Origin: Parafrankia elaeagni
GTDB lineage: Bacteria > Actinomycetota > Actinomycetes > Frankiales > Frankiaceae
Length of the DNA stretch: 64,000 nt
Assembly (NCBI RefSeq): GCF_000374165.1
Contig: NZ_KB893694.1
Location: 106,980-170,979, forward strand
Direction of reading: 5' to 3'
The notes beneath the pieces were generated by a model. The model saw only the letters and a program-made list of their open reading frames with translations, was not told where the DNA came from and ran no database searches. Position 1 is the first letter of the stretch, and every line of letters begins with the position of its first letter. The position numbers and the translations under genes are program-made. This document shows positions 50,321 to 60,811 of the stretch, in pieces.

Positions 50321-52891
50321 GTGCGCATCGTGATGTCGTGGCTGCGTGAGGTCGTCGGGCCGCTGCCGCCGGCGAAGGCCGTCGCCGAGGCGCTTATCCG
50401 GGCCGGTTTCGAGGTCGAGGGCCTGGAGACCGTCGGCTCGGATCTGGCGGGCGTGGTGGTCGGTGAGGTCGTGGCCATCGAGATCGTCAAGACGAAGAAG
50501 AAGGACGTCCGCTGGTGCCAGGTCCGGGTCGCCGAGCTCGACGACCCCGCGGCCGGCGGCGCGGCGGCGGTGCCCGGGGTCCGCGGGGTCATCTGCGGCG
50601 CGTTCAACTTCGAGGTCGGCGACAGGGTGCCGGTGGCGCTGCCCGGCGCCGTGCTGCCGGGCGGGTTCGAGATCACCGCACGCAGGACGTACGGTCACCT
50701 CAGCGAGGGGATGATCTGCTCGGCGCGCGAGCTCGGGCTGGGCGACGACCACGGCGGCATCCTCGTGCTGCCGCCGGACACCCCGATCGGGGCGGACGTC
50801 AACGAGCTGCTGGATGTCGGTGACGAGGTGCTCGACATCGCCGTCACCCCGGACCGCGGTTACGGCCTGTCCGTGCGGGGCATCGCCCGCGAGGCGGCGA
50901 CCGCCTTCGGGCTGCCCTTCGACGACCCCGGCCGGGGGGACACCCCGCCGGCCGGCGCCGGCTACCCGGTACGGGTGGAGGACACCGCCGCCTGCGACCG
51001 GTACGTCGCGCGGACCGTCAGCGGCGTCGACCCGACCGCCCGGACGCCGCTGAGCTGGGGCCGCCGCCTCTCGCTGGCCGGGATGCGCCCGATCTCCGTG
51101 CCGGTCGACGTGACCAACATCGTGATGGTGGGCCTGGGTCAGCCGCTGCACGCCTTCGACCGGGCCAAGCTGTCCGGCACCATCGTCGTGCGGCGAGCCC
51201 GGGCGGGGGAGCGCCTGGTCACCCTCGACGGGGTGGACCGTGTTCTCGACCCCGAGGACCTGGTCATCGCCGACGACTCCGGCCCGGTCGCGCTGGCCGG
51301 GGTGATGGGCGGCGCCGCGACGGAGATCTCCGCGGCGACCACCGACATCGTGCTGGAGTCGGCCCACTTCGACCCGGTCACGGTCGCCCGGACCGCACGT
51401 CGGCACCGGCTGGGCTCCGAGGCGTCCCGGCGCTTCGAGCGGGGGGTTGATCCGGCGCTCGCGCCGGTCGCCGCCCAGCGGGCCGTCGATCTGCTGGTCG
51501 AACTGGCGCGGGCCGCTGCCGAGCCCGGGGCCACCGACATCGATCACCGCCCGCCGCCGGTGACGGTCCTGTTCCCGCTGGGCGAGCCCGAGCGGCTCGC
51601 GGGACGTCCCTACCCGGTTGAGGTGATCCGGCGTCGGCTCGCCGACGTGGGAGCCTCCGTCGTCGACGCGCCCGGCCTTGCCGACTCGTCGGATCCGGAG
51701 CCGTCCGGCCCCGCCGGCGCGTCGAGGCATCCCGGTGCGCCGGGGACGGTGCTGGTCACGGTGCCGTCCTGGCGGCCGGACCTGGCGCGTCCCGCGGACC
51801 TCGTCGAGGAGGTGGTGCGGCTGGAGGGGTACGACACGATCCCGGTGACCCTGCCGCTGCTGCCGGCCGGGCGGGGTCTGACGGAGCCGCAGCGGATGCG
51901 GCGCGCGGTCGGGCGGGCGCTCGCCGCCGACGGCTACGTCGAGGTGCTGACGCTGCCGTTCGTCGCCGAGGATGCCGCCGACCTGCTGAGCCTGCCCGCG
52001 GGCGACGAGCGTCGGGCCGCCGTCCAGGTCGCCAACCCGATCGCCCAGGACGCCTCGTACCTGCGTACCACGCTGCTGTCGGGTCTGATCGCGGCCGCCG
52101 GTCGCAACCTCGGGCGCGGCCAGGCGGATCTGGCCCTGTTCGAATGCGGGCTGGTCTTCCGCGAGCTGGCGACCGTCCCGGCCGCGGCGGTGACCCCGCC
52201 GGTGGACCGCCGTCCCAGCGAGGCGGAGATCCACGCGCTGGATGGTGCGCTGCCCGTCCAGCCGCGGCAGGTGGCAACGGTCCTGACCGGCCGGCGTGAA
52301 CCTGCCGGCTGGTGGGGGCCGGGCCGCGCGGCCGACTGGAGTGACGCCCTGGCCGGCGCGCACAGCGTCGCGGCCGCGCTCGGCGTGGAGCTCACGGTCG
52401 GGGCCGGGAGCGCGATGCCCTGGCACCCGGGCCGCTGCGCCGAGCTGTCGATCGACGGCCGGGTCGTCGGGCACGCGGGGGAGCTGCACCCGCGCGTCCT
52501 CGGCGCCACCGGGCTGCCACCCCGGTCGTGCGCCATGGAACTCGACCTCGACGCGCTTGTCGCCGCCGCGCTGGAACGGCCGGCGGTGGCCGCTCCGACG
52601 ATCTCCACCTTCCCGCCCGCCGATCGCGACGTCGCCCTGGTGACCGGAACCGACGTGCCCGTCGCCGCGGTGACCGGGGCACTGCGGGCCGGTGCCGGGG
52701 AGCTGCTGGAGTCGCTGTCGCTCTTCGACGTCTACGAGGGCGACCAGGTCGGGCCCGAACGCCGTTCGCTCGCCTTCGGGCTCCGCCTGCGTGCTGCGGA
52801 CCGCACGCTGACGGCCGCGGAGGCCAACGAGGTCCGGGACGCGGCGGTGGCCGAGGCCGCCAGCCGCACGGGAGCGGTGCTACGCGGCTGA
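50321..52891 (+). CDS. pheT: Phenylalanyl-tRNA synthetase beta chain
   Basis: 856 residues. MRIVMSWLREVVGPLPP begins the B1 domain, followed by a tRNA-binding EMAP/OB region (GVVVGEVVAIEIVKTKKKDVRWCQVRV), the B3/B4 editing domain, the B5 part (PVEVIRRRLADVGASV...VPSWRPDLARPADLVEEVVRLEGYDTIP), and the C-terminal anticodon-binding FDX-ACB domain (ISTFPPADRDVALVTG...SLFDVYEGDQVGPERRSLAFGLRLRAADRTLT). GTG 50321 was chosen because conservation begins there, 4 bases after the pheS stop. The protein has a Pro/Ser/Gly insertion around residues 450-470. Confidence 0.96.
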   Translation: MRIVMSWLREVVGPLPPAKAVAEALIRAGFEVEGLETVGSDLAGVVVGEVVAIEIVKTKKKDVRWCQVRVAELDDPAAGGAAAVPGVRGVICGAFNFEVGDRVPVALPGAVLPGGFEITARRTYGHLSEGMICSARELGLGDDHGGILVLPPDTPIGADVNELLDVGDEVLDIAVTPDRGYGLSVRGIAREAATAFGLPFDDPGRGDTPPAGAGYPVRVEDTAACDRYVARTVSGVDPTARTPLSWGRRLSLAGMRPISVPVDVTNIVMVGLGQPLHAFDRAKLSGTIVVRRARAGERLVTLDGVDRVLDPEDLVIADDSGPVALAGVMGGAATEISAATTDIVLESAHFDPVTVARTARRHRLGSEASRRFERGVDPALAPVAAQRAVDLLVELARAAAEPGATDIDHRPPPVTVLFPLGEPERLAGRPYPVEVIRRRLADVGASVVDAPGLADSSDPEPSGPAGASRHPGAPGTVLVTVPSWRPDLARPADLVEEVVRLEGYDTIPVTLPLLPAGRGLTEPQRMRRAVGRALAADGYVEVLTLPFVAEDAADLLSLPAGDERRAAVQVANPIAQDASYLRTTLLSGLIAAAGRNLGRGQADLALFECGLVFRELATVPAAAVTPPVDRRPSEAEIHALDGALPVQPRQVATVLTGRREPAGWWGPGRAADWSDALAGAHSVAAALGVELTVGAGSAMPWHPGRCAELSIDGRVVGHAGELHPRVLGATGLPPRSCAMELDLDALVAAALERPAVAAPTISTFPPADRDVALVTGTDVPVAAVTGALRAGAGELLESLSLFDVYEGDQVGPERRSLAFGLRLRAADRTLTAAEANEVRDAAVAEAASRTGAVLRG

Positions 52892-52940
52892 GAGCGTGCC
52901 GCCGCCGCAGGCATGGCCGGCGGTACGAGGGCGGAGAAGA

Positions 52941-52974
52941 TCGGGGTGGGTGCCTGCACAGGCGCCCACCCCGA
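52941..52974 (+). terminator. 14-bp hairpin after pheT
   Basis: 52941-52954 pairs with 52961-52974, with one T-G wobble and a 6-base loop (tgcaca). It lies 49 bases after the pheT stop and 260 bases before the argC promoter, marking the end of the pheST transcript. No T-run. Confidence 0.75.
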
Positions 52975-53232
52975 CCCGTTTCCGCTCCGGGACGACGTTG
53001 TCCTGGAGTGGTGTTTAGCTGAGTCTGCCCGGTGCGTCCCGTCCTGTCATTTACTTTGGAGTAACGAGTCGGTAACGGCCGGCGCTTCGGTCGGGAATGC
53101 GCCCGGCGGCTGGCCGGCCCGGCATCCGGCCGGCCCGGCATCCGGCATCCGGTGCGTGCTGGCCGCCTCCGATCGTCATGGCGAGATCGCCCGTGGCTGC
53201 GCCCGTCGTTTCCCCGGTTCGCGAGCAGGGGC
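52975..53232. other. Gene-free stretch before the argC promoter
   Basis: Nothing recognisable as a gene. GGCCGGCCCGGCATCC near 53111-53126 is partly duplicated (two copies of gccggcccggcatccg within 53113-53148). The bases after 53030 become gradually more AT-rich toward the promoter. Confidence 0.4.
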
Positions 53233-53270
53233 TTGAATCTTCATAGGGGTGTGTGTATAAATTCTCAGTC
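53233..53270 (+). promoter_or_regulatory. argC promoter (leaderless) with probable ArgR box
   Basis: TTGAAT (53233-53238), a 17-base spacer and TATAAA (53256-53261) form a near-consensus promoter. Transcription should start about 7-9 bases after the -10, at or within a few bases of the argC ATG (53271), and no ribosome site is present, so the mRNA is predicted to be leaderless. GTGTATAAATTCTCA (53253-53267) over the -10 resembles an ARG box half-pair (TGAAT...ATTCA), which would let the ArgR encoded downstream repress the operon. Confidence 0.75.
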
Positions 53271-54335
53271 ATGGGTGTGACTGCGGCGGTGGCGGGGGCT
53301 AGCGGGTACGGCGGCGGGGAGCTGCTCCGGCTGTTGCTCGGCCATCCCGGTATCGAGATCGGTGATCTGGCGGCGAACACGTCCGCCGGGGCGGCGGTGA
53401 CGGAGGTCCATCCCCACCTCCCCGATCTTGAAGGGCGCGTCTTCGTCGACACGGAGGCGCTGGCGCAGACCAGCGCCGACATCGTGTTCCTCGCACTGCC
53501 GCACGGGCAGTCGGCCGCGGTCGCGGCGATGCTGCCGGCCGGGGTTCGGGTCGTCGACCTCGGTGCTGATCACCGCCTGCACGACCCGCAGGCATGGCAG
53601 CGGGCCTACGGCGGCGAGCACGCCGGCACCTGGACCTACGGCATGCCGGAGCTACCCGGTGCGCGGGAGGAGATCCGGGTCAGCAACCGCGTCGCCGCAC
53701 CCGGCTGCTACCCGACAGCGGTCAGCCTCGCGCTCGTGCCGCTCGTCGCGGCCGGTGCCGTCGACCCGTCCGACCTCGTGGTCGTCGCCGCGAGCGGAAC
53801 GTCCGGAGCGGGCCGGTCGGCGAAGACCAGCCTCCTCGGCAGCGAGGTCATGGGCGACCTGACCGCGTACAAGGTCGGTAGCCACCAGCACCGGCCCGAG
53901 ATCGTCCAGACGCTCAGCCGGTACGCGGGCTCCCCGGTCTCGATGTCCTTCACGCCGGTGCTGGCACCGATGCCACGCGGCATCCTGGCCACCTGCACCG
54001 CCCGGCCGTCCGCCGAGATCGTGTCCGGCGACGACCTGGGAACCGGGCTCGGTGCGGACGCCGAGACGATCACCGGCATCCTGCGCGCCTTCTACGACGG
54101 CGAGCCGTTCGTGCGGGTACTGCCCGCCGGCCGCTGGCCGCGCACCTCGTCGACTCTGGGCAGCAACTGTGTGCACCTGCAGGCGACGGTGGACGCCGAG
54201 GCCGGCCGGGTCGTCGTTGTGGCTGCCATCGACAACCTCACCAAGGGGGCCGCCGGCCAGGCGGTCCAGTGTGCCAACCTCATGCTCGGCCAGCCGGAGA
54301 CCACCGGTCTCAGCGCCCAGGGCGTGGCGCCGTGA
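53271..54335 (+). CDS. argC: N-acetyl-gamma-glutamyl-phosphate reductase
   Basis: 354 residues; NADPH-dependent third step of arginine synthesis. NADP fold AAVAGASGYGGGELLRLLLGHP near residues 5-26, catalytic Cys 146 in NRVAAPGCYPTAVSLALVPL, GTSGAGR and VGSHQHRPEIVQTL are present. ATG 53271 fits the conserved start; an in-frame GTG at 53253 lies inside the promoter. First gene of the arginine cluster. Confidence 0.96.
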   Translation: MGVTAAVAGASGYGGGELLRLLLGHPGIEIGDLAANTSAGAAVTEVHPHLPDLEGRVFVDTEALAQTSADIVFLALPHGQSAAVAAMLPAGVRVVDLGADHRLHDPQAWQRAYGGEHAGTWTYGMPELPGAREEIRVSNRVAAPGCYPTAVSLALVPLVAAGAVDPSDLVVVAASGTSGAGRSAKTSLLGSEVMGDLTAYKVGSHQHRPEIVQTLSRYAGSPVSMSFTPVLAPMPRGILATCTARPSAEIVSGDDLGTGLGADAETITGILRAFYDGEPFVRVLPAGRWPRTSSTLGSNCVHLQATVDAEAGRVVVVAAIDNLTKGAAGQAVQCANLMLGQPETTGLSAQGVAP

Positions 54336-54417
54336 CAGCTGTGGCCATGGGCGCCGCCTCACTGCCCCCGCCCGTCCGGGCAGCCGGGCCGGCGGCGCGC
54401 GGGGAAGGAGACCAGGA

Positions 54418-55578
54418 ATGAGCGTCACCGCCGCCCAGGGCTTTCGGGCTGCCGGCGTCGCAGCCGGGCTGAAGCCGTCCGGGCGCCCGGACGTCGCGCT
54501 CGTCGTCAACGACGGTCCCGACGCCGCCGCCGCGGGAGTGTTCACCCGCAACCGGGTCCAGGCCGCGCCCGTGCTGTGGACCCGCCAGGTGCTGACCGAC
54601 GGGCGCCTGCGGGCGGTCGTGCTCAACTCCGGCGGCGCGAACGCCTGTACCGGTCCGGCCGGCTTCGCCGACACCCACGCCACCGCCGAGCATGTCGCCG
54701 CGGCCCTGGGTGTCGGCGCGGGCGAGGTCGCGGTCTGTTCGACCGGTCTGATCGGCGTCCGTCTGCCGATGGACCAGCTGCTCCCCGGGGTCACCCGGGC
54801 GGCGGGCGAGTTGTCCGCCACGGGCGGGGGTCTCGCGGCCGAGGCGATCCGCACCACGGACACCGTGTCCAAACAGGCCGTCCGGACCAGCTCAGGGGGC
54901 GGGGCCGTCACGGTCGGCGGTATGGGCAAGGGCGCGGCGATGCTGGCGCCGTCCCTGGCGACGATGCTCGTGGTCGTCACCACCGACGCCGTCGCCGACG
55001 CGGCGACGCTCGACCGGGTCCTCCGCGAGGCCTGCCGGACGACCTTCGAGCGCGTCGACTCCGACGGCTGCCTGTCGACGAACGACACGGTGCTGCTGCT
55101 CGCCTCGGGCGCATCCGGGCAGAGTCTGCCGGAGGCCGAGCTGACCGAGCTGGTCACCGCCGTCTGCGACGACCTGGCCGGCCAGATGCTCGGCGACGCG
55201 GAGGGCTCCACCAAGACCATCTCGATCACAGTGACCGGAGCGGCCTCCGAGGAGGACGCGCTCGAGGTAGGGCGTGCGATCGCGCGGAACAACCTGCTCA
55301 AGTGCGCGCTCTACGGCAAGGATCCGAACTGGGGCCGGGTCCTCGCGGCGATCGGGACCACGGCCGCCGCCTTCGAGCCCGACCAGCTGGACGTCAGCAT
55401 GAACGGCGTCCAGGTGTGCCGGGCGGGTGCCCCGGGCGAGTCCCGGGACCTGGTCGACCTCTCCGGTCGGGAGATCAGCATCGTCGCGGACCTGCATGCG
55501 GGAGACGCAGAGCTGACGGTCCGGACGAACGACCTCACGGATGGCTACGTCTACGAGAACTCGGCGTACTCGACGTGA
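54418..55578 (+). CDS. argJ: Glutamate N-acetyltransferase / amino-acid acetyltransferase (ArgJ)
   Basis: 386 residues; recycles the acetyl group between acetylornithine and glutamate. ArgJ self-cleaves into two chains at an Ala-Thr bond: here in [22 protein letters not shown], between Ala 181 and Thr 182. Other blocks: [29 protein letters not shown], and the C-terminal [14 protein letters not shown] and ENSAYST. ATG 54418 has GGAAGGAG 9 bases upstream. The 82-base gap after argC has no distinct feature. Confidence 0.96.
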   Translation: MSVTAAQGFRAAGVAAGLKPSGRPDVALVVNDGPDAAAAGVFTRNRVQAAPVLWTRQVLTDGRLRAVVLNSGGANACTGPAGFADTHATAEHVAAALGVGAGEVAVCSTGLIGVRLPMDQLLPGVTRAAGELSATGGGLAAEAIRTTDTVSKQAVRTSSGGGAVTVGGMGKGAAMLAPSLATMLVVVTTDAVADAATLDRVLREACRTTFERVDSDGCLSTNDTVLLLASGASGQSLPEAELTELVTAVCDDLAGQMLGDAEGSTKTISITVTGAASEEDALEVGRAIARNNLLKCALYGKDPNWGRVLAAIGTTAAAFEPDQLDVSMNGVQVCRAGAPGESRDLVDLSGREISIVADLHAGDAELTVRTNDLTDGYVYENSAYST

Positions 55579-56606
55579 GCGCCGAGCTGAACGCGGACCT
55601 CCCTGCCGGAGCGGCTTCCCCGGCGACCGGGACCGTCCCGATGACCCGTGGTGCGGCGGCGCGGGCCCGCGGGCACGCCGCCCTGACCAAGACGACCGTG
55701 CTGATCGAGGCGCTTCCCTGGCTGTCCCGCTTCCACGGTGCGACCATGGTGATCAAGTACGGCGGGAACGCGATGACCCGCCCGGAGCTGCGGGAGGCCT
55801 TCGCGGCGGACATCGTCTTCCTGCGCTACGCCGGCATCCGGGTCGTGGTCGTGCACGGCGGCGGCCCTCAGATCACCGCACATCTCGAGCGGCTGGGCGT
55901 CGCCTCGACCTTCGTCGGCGGTCTTCGCGTGACCACGCCGGAGACCATGGACGTGGTCCGGATGGTGCTCGTCGGCCAGGTCAACCGGGACGTTGTCGGA
56001 CTGATCAACAACCACGGCCCGTTCGCTGTCGGCCTGTCTGGTGAGGACGCGAACCTGTTCACCGCCCGCCGCCGGCCCGCGCTGGTGAACGGCGAGGAGG
56101 TGGACGTAGGCCTCGTCGGCGACGTGGTCAGGGTCCAGCCGGAGACCGTGAACGCCCTGCTCGACTCGGGCAAGGTGCCGGTTGTCGCCTCGGTGGCACG
56201 CGGTCTCGACGGCGGCGTCTACAACGTCAACGCGGACACCGCGGCCGCGGTGCTGGCCCTGGCGCTGGGCGCGACGAAGCTCGTCGTGCTCACCGACGTC
56301 GAAGGTCTCTACGCGGACTGGCCGGCGAGCGACGAAGTGATCAGCGAGCTGACCGTCGGCGAGCTGGAGCGGCTCCTGCCGTCCCTCTCCTCGGGCATGA
56401 TCCCGAAAATGGAGGCCTGCCTGCGTGCCGTCGCGGGCGGGGTGCCGCAGGCCCATGTTCTCGACGGCCGGGTCCCCCACGCGGTGCTGCTGGAGGTCTT
56501 CACCGACGATGGCATCGGCACCCTGATCCGACCCGACCGGCCGGCCGGGCAGCCGTCAGGCGCCGGCGACCCGGGAGCGGCGGACCTCATCGGAGGAGAA
56601 TCGTGA
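55575..56606 (+). CDS. argB: Acetylglutamate kinase
   Basis: 343 residues, with a ~50-residue N-terminal extension before the amino-acid kinase fold. Conserved: [11 protein letters not shown] (phosphate-binding Lys), [21 protein letters not shown], and [32 protein letters not shown]. The family often has feedback inhibition by arginine; the N-terminal helix typical of the Arg-sensitive hexameric type ([19 protein letters not shown]) is present. The GTG start is coupled to argJ (GTGA). Confidence 0.96.
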   Translation: MSAELNADLPAGAASPATGTVPMTRGAAARARGHAALTKTTVLIEALPWLSRFHGATMVIKYGGNAMTRPELREAFAADIVFLRYAGIRVVVVHGGGPQITAHLERLGVASTFVGGLRVTTPETMDVVRMVLVGQVNRDVVGLINNHGPFAVGLSGEDANLFTARRRPALVNGEEVDVGLVGDVVRVQPETVNALLDSGKVPVVASVARGLDGGVYNVNADTAAAVLALALGATKLVVLTDVEGLYADWPASDEVISELTVGELERLLPSLSSGMIPKMEACLRAVAGGVPQAHVLDGRVPHAVLLEVFTDDGIGTLIRPDRPAGQPSGAGDPGAADLIGGES

Positions 56607-57832
56607 ACGCCGACCTGCTCGACCGTCGTGACGCCGTCGTCATGGCCACCTACGGCCGCCCGTCGATCGCGCTGACCCGTGGGGCCGGCGCTCATGTGTG
56701 GGACGCCGACGGCCGGGAGTACGTCGACCTGATCGCGGGTGTCGCGGTGAGCGTTCTCGGCCACTGCCACCCGGCGGTGCGCGCCGCTGTCGTCGCCCAG
56801 CTCGACACCCTGGGCCACACGTCGAACCTGTACGTGAACACCCCCCAGGTCCTGTTGGCCGAGCGGCTGATCGAGCTGCTCGGCGTCGACGGGCGGGCCT
56901 TCTTCTGCAACTCGGGCGCCGAGGCGAACGAGACCGCTATCAAGATCAGCCGTCGGACCGGTCGGTCCGAGATCATCGCGGCCGAGGGCGCCTTTCACGG
57001 CCGGACCATGGGTGCCCTGTCGATCACCGGCCAGGCCGGGAAGCGGGCCCCCTTCGAGCCGCTGCTGCCCGGCGTGCGATTCGTGCCGTACGGGGATGCC
57101 CAGGCTTTGACCGAGGCGGTCAGCGAGCGCACCGCGGCGGTCTTCCTGGAGCCCACGTTGGGCGAGGCCGGCGTGGTCCCGCCACCGGCCGGCTATCTCG
57201 CCGCCGCCCGTGCCGCCTGTGACGCGCGTGGAGCCTTGCTGGTGTTCGACGAGGTCCAGAGCGGCATCGGGCGCACCGGCGCCTGGTTCGCGCACCAGAC
57301 CGCCGGTGTCCTGCCGGACGTGATCACCCTCGCCAAGGGGCTGGGTGGCGGGCTGCCGATCGGTGTCTGCATCGGCATCGGGCCGGCCGGCCACCTGCTG
57401 CGCCCCGGCGACCACGGCAGCACCTTCGGGGGCGGCCCGGTCGTGTGCGCTGCCGCCCTCGCCGTTCTGGACACGATCGCCGCCGAAGGCCTGCTCGACC
57501 ATGCGGTCGCTCTGGGCGGGACGCTGCGGGACGGGATCCTCGCCGCCGGTGCCCCCGGCGTCACCGGGGTCCGAGGCTCCGGACTGTGGCTCGCGATCGA
57601 GCTGGGCGGCCCGTACGCCGGCGAGCTGGAGGCCGCTGCACGCGATGCGGGTTTCCTGGTGAACGCGGTCTCCGCGGACTCGGTCCGGCTCGCACCGCCC
57701 CTGGTACTCACCCCCGCGGACGTCGACGCCTTCGTCTCGGCACTGCCGGGTCTCACCGCGCAGGTCCTGGCAGCTCGGGCAGGCGACGAAGACGGTGGCA
57801 AGCAGGGCAGAAGCTCTAAGGTCAGCGCATGA
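56603..57832 (+). CDS. argD: Acetylornithine aminotransferase
   Basis: 409 residues; PLP-dependent class III transaminase. The PLP Lys is 245 in [16 protein letters not shown], with [19 protein letters not shown] before it and the [19 protein letters not shown] phosphate loop earlier. GTG 56603 overlaps argB and has a strong GGAGGAG site. The tail ([17 protein letters not shown]) is non-conserved. Confidence 0.96.
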   Translation: MNADLLDRRDAVVMATYGRPSIALTRGAGAHVWDADGREYVDLIAGVAVSVLGHCHPAVRAAVVAQLDTLGHTSNLYVNTPQVLLAERLIELLGVDGRAFFCNSGAEANETAIKISRRTGRSEIIAAEGAFHGRTMGALSITGQAGKRAPFEPLLPGVRFVPYGDAQALTEAVSERTAAVFLEPTLGEAGVVPPPAGYLAAARAACDARGALLVFDEVQSGIGRTGAWFAHQTAGVLPDVITLAKGLGGGLPIGVCIGIGPAGHLLRPGDHGSTFGGGPVVCAAALAVLDTIAAEGLLDHAVALGGTLRDGILAAGAPGVTGVRGSGLWLAIELGGPYAGELEAAARDAGFLVNAVSADSVRLAPPLVLTPADVDAFVSALPGLTAQVLAARAGDEDGGKQGRSSKVSA

Positions 57833-58782
57833 CGGCTCGACACTTCCTGCTCGACACGGACCTGACCTCGTCCGAGCAGGCCGCCCTGCTCGACCTCGCC
57901 GACCAGCTCAAGGCGACGCGCCGCCAGCGCGGGTCGGGCCTTCGCCCCCTCGACGGCCGGTCGGTGGCACTGATCTTCGAGAAGCCGTCCACCCGGACCA
58001 GGCTTTCGTTCGACGTGGCGGTCGCCGAGCTCGGCGGCCACCCGATCGTGATCGACTCGGCCTCGACCCAGCTGGGGCGCGGGGAGACGATCGAGGACAC
58101 GGCCGCGGTGCTGAGCCGCTATGTCGACGCCATCGTGATCCGGACCTTCGAGCAGAGCCGGGTCGAGCGGATGGCTGCCGCGGCCACCGTGCCGGTGGTC
58201 AACGCACTGTCCGACCACGCCCACCCCTGCCAGGCGCTGGCCGATCTGCAGACCATCCGCGAACTGCGCGGCCGGCTCGCCGGCCTCACCCTCGCCTACC
58301 TCGGCGACGGCAACAACGTCGCGCACTCGCTGATGCTGGCGGGCGCTCTCGCCGGCATGCGAGTCCATGTCGCCTCGCCGCCCGGCTACGAGCCGATCGG
58401 CCAGGTGGTTCGGCAGGCGAACGAGATCGGCGCGGTCACCGGCGGCGAGGCTCTGGTGATGCACGACGCGCACGAGGCCGCCGCCGACGCCGACGTGCTC
58501 TACACCGATGTCTGGGCCTCGATGGGTCAGGACGGCGAGTCCGAGACCCGGGCGCTGGTCTTCCAGCCGTACCGTCTCGACGAGAAGGCCGTCGAGGCCG
58601 CCCAGCCGGACGCGATCGTCATGCACTGCCTCCCCGCCCACCGCGACGTCGAGATCTCCGCCGGTGTGCTCGACGGCCCCCGTTCGGTGGTCTTCGACCA
58701 GGCGGAGAACCGGCTCCACGCCCAGAAGGCGCTGCTGTCGTTCCTGCTCGGCGAGTCCGTGGCAGGTGTCGGGACCCGATGA
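57829..58782 (+). CDS. argF: Ornithine carbamoyltransferase
   Basis: 317 residues; makes citrulline from ornithine and carbamoyl phosphate. [16 protein letters not shown] holds the phosphate motif STRT (54-57), with [12 protein letters not shown] and the ornithine-site [11 protein letters not shown]. It shares its carbamoyl phosphate with PyrB, encoded in the same window. ATG 57829 overlaps argD (ATGA). Confidence 0.97.
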   Translation: MTARHFLLDTDLTSSEQAALLDLADQLKATRRQRGSGLRPLDGRSVALIFEKPSTRTRLSFDVAVAELGGHPIVIDSASTQLGRGETIEDTAAVLSRYVDAIVIRTFEQSRVERMAAAATVPVVNALSDHAHPCQALADLQTIRELRGRLAGLTLAYLGDGNNVAHSLMLAGALAGMRVHVASPPGYEPIGQVVRQANEIGAVTGGEALVMHDAHEAAADADVLYTDVWASMGQDGESETRALVFQPYRLDEKAVEAAQPDAIVMHCLPAHRDVEISAGVLDGPRSVVFDQAENRLHAQKALLSFLLGESVAGVGTR

Positions 58783-59444
58783 CCATCCGCGCGGCCGCCC
58801 CGCTGACGAAACACGCCCGACAGGCGCGTCTCGCGGCGCTGATCGCAGCCGGGTCGGTACGTTCACAGGCGGAGCTGGCGCGTCTGCTCTCCGCGGAGGG
58901 CGTGCAGGTCACCCAGGCCACCCTGTCCCGGGATCTGGAGGACATCGGCGCCACCAAGGTTCGTGGGCCCGAAGGCGTGCTCATCTACACGGTGGACGTC
59001 AACCTGGCACCGGCGGAGACCGTGCGCATACCACTGGCCAGGCTCTGCGAGGAGCTCCTGGTCTCGGCGGAGGCCAACGGTGACCTCGTCGTGCTGCGCA
59101 CCCCGCCGGGGGCCGCCCAGCTGTTCGCCTCCGCCCTCGACCGCGCCGCCCTGCCGGAGGTGATGGGGACGATCGCCGGCGACGACACGATCCTGGTCGT
59201 CTGCCGGGCGGTGCACGGCCCGCACGGCCCGTCGGCGGGCCCGCAGTTCGCCGGGCGGCTGCTGTCGCTGGCCGACGGCCGGGCCAGGGACACGGCGGCC
59301 GCCGCGCCGGCCACGCTGCCCGCGTCGGTGGGCCGGTGGCGTCTCGGTGGCACCTCGCCCCCGGCCGGAGACGACGAGACCACGACGGCAGACAGGGGCG
59401 AGGCCGGGGGCGAGGCCGGAGATGGGGCCGCGGACGAGCACTGA
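58779..59444 (+). CDS. argR: Arginine repressor ArgR
   Basis: 221 residues. The N-terminal winged helix is [55 protein letters not shown]. The C-terminal oligomerisation and arginine-binding domain has [41 protein letters not shown], where GDD is the arginine ligand region. A ~60-residue acidic, low-complexity tail after residue 160 is longer than in most homologues. ATG 58779 overlaps argF. It probably represses the promoter at 53233-53270 when arginine is present. Confidence 0.95.
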   Translation: MTIRAAAPLTKHARQARLAALIAAGSVRSQAELARLLSAEGVQVTQATLSRDLEDIGATKVRGPEGVLIYTVDVNLAPAETVRIPLARLCEELLVSAEANGDLVVLRTPPGAAQLFASALDRAALPEVMGTIAGDDTILVVCRAVHGPHGPSAGPQFAGRLLSLADGRARDTAAAAPATLPASVGRWRLGGTSPPAGDDETTTADRGEAGGEAGDGAADEH

Positions 59445-59608
59445 GCGCCCGGGGGTCGATCCGGGCGGGTCCGGCCACGAGGGCACGAGGCCGGTCACGG
59501 GGAGCCGGCGACGAGGGCTGGCCATGAGGGCCAGGCATGAGGCACCGAGCCCGAACGTGGGCATGAACCACATGAGCGTATGAACTGCGTGAACTAAGGA
59601 GAGACCCT

Positions 59609-60811
59609 GTGACCGAACGCGTCGTGCTTGCCTACTCGGGCGGCCTCGACACGTCCGTGGCCATCGGCTGGATCGGAGCCGAGACGGGCGCCGAGGTGAT
59701 CGCCCTGGCCGTCGACGTTGGCCAGGGCGGAGAGGACCTGGAGGCGATCCGCCAACGGGCATTCACCTGTGGCGCCGTCGAGTCCATCGTCGTCGACGCC
59801 CGGGAGGAGTACGCGGCCGACTTCGTCGCGCCGGCCATCCGGTCGAACGCGCTGTACATGGACCGCTACCCGCTTATCTCCTCGCTGTCCCGGCCGATCA
59901 TCGTGAAGCATCTCGTCGAGGCTGCCCGGCAGCACGGCGCGGACGCGATCGCCCACGGCTGCACCGGCAAGGGCAACGACCAGGTCCGCTTCGAGGTCGG
60001 AGTGATGGCGCTGGCTCCCGGCCTGCGCGTACTCGCCCCGGTGCGGGACTCCGGGATGACCCGGGACAAGGCGATCGCCTTCGCGGAGGAGCGCGGCCTG
60101 CCGATCGACGTCTCCAAGAAGTCGCCCTACTCGATCGACCAGAACCTGTGGGGGCGCACCGCCGAGTGCGGCATCCTCGAGGACCCGTGGGCACAGCCGC
60201 CGGAGGACGTCTTCGTCTACACCGCGGACCCGACGGTCGCGCGCCCCGCGGACGAGGTCACGATCTCGTTCACCGACGGCCTGCCGACCGGCCTCGACGG
60301 GCGCCCGCTGTCCCTCGTCGAGCTCGTCGCCGAGCTCAACAGGCGGGGCGGGGCTCAGGGCGTCGGCCGGATCGACATGATCGAGGACCGGCTGGTCGGG
60401 ATCAAGAGCCGCGAGATCTACGAGTGCCCGGCCGCGATCACGCTGCTGACCGCGCACCGGGACCTGGAGGACCTCACGCTGGAGCGGGACATCGCCCGCT
60501 TCAAGCGCGGCGTCGACCAGCGCTGGGCCGAGATCGTCTACGACGGCCTGTGGTACTCCCCGTTGCGGGCGGCCCTGGATGCGTTCGAGGAATCGTCCAG
60601 CGTCGGTGTCACCGGCGACGTGCGCATCCGTCTCTCCGGTGGAGTCGCGCAGGTGGTCGGGCGTCGCAGCCCCGGCAGCCTCTACGACCACGCGCTGGCC
60701 ACCTACGACGCGGGCGACCAGTTCGATCAGAGCGACGCGCGCGGGTTCATCGAGCTGTGGGGGCTGCCCACCAAGGTGTGGGCTGCCAGAGAGCAGCGGC
60801 TGCAGTCATGA
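59609..60811 (+). CDS. argG: Argininosuccinate synthase
   Basis: 400 residues. The ATP-binding [18 protein letters not shown] is at 5-22, followed by [37 protein letters not shown] and DFVLSYDA-type later segments typical of the family. GTG 59609 has AAGGAGAG upstream. The 164-base gap after argR holds several short catgag-like repeats but no convincing promoter or operator. Confidence 0.97.
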   Translation: MTERVVLAYSGGLDTSVAIGWIGAETGAEVIALAVDVGQGGEDLEAIRQRAFTCGAVESIVVDAREEYAADFVAPAIRSNALYMDRYPLISSLSRPIIVKHLVEAARQHGADAIAHGCTGKGNDQVRFEVGVMALAPGLRVLAPVRDSGMTRDKAIAFAEERGLPIDVSKKSPYSIDQNLWGRTAECGILEDPWAQPPEDVFVYTADPTVARPADEVTISFTDGLPTGLDGRPLSLVELVAELNRRGGAQGVGRIDMIEDRLVGIKSREIYECPAAITLLTAHRDLEDLTLERDIARFKRGVDQRWAEIVYDGLWYSPLRAALDAFEESSSVGVTGDVRIRLSGGVAQVVGRRSPGSLYDHALATYDAGDQFDQSDARGFIELWGLPTKVWAAREQRLQS

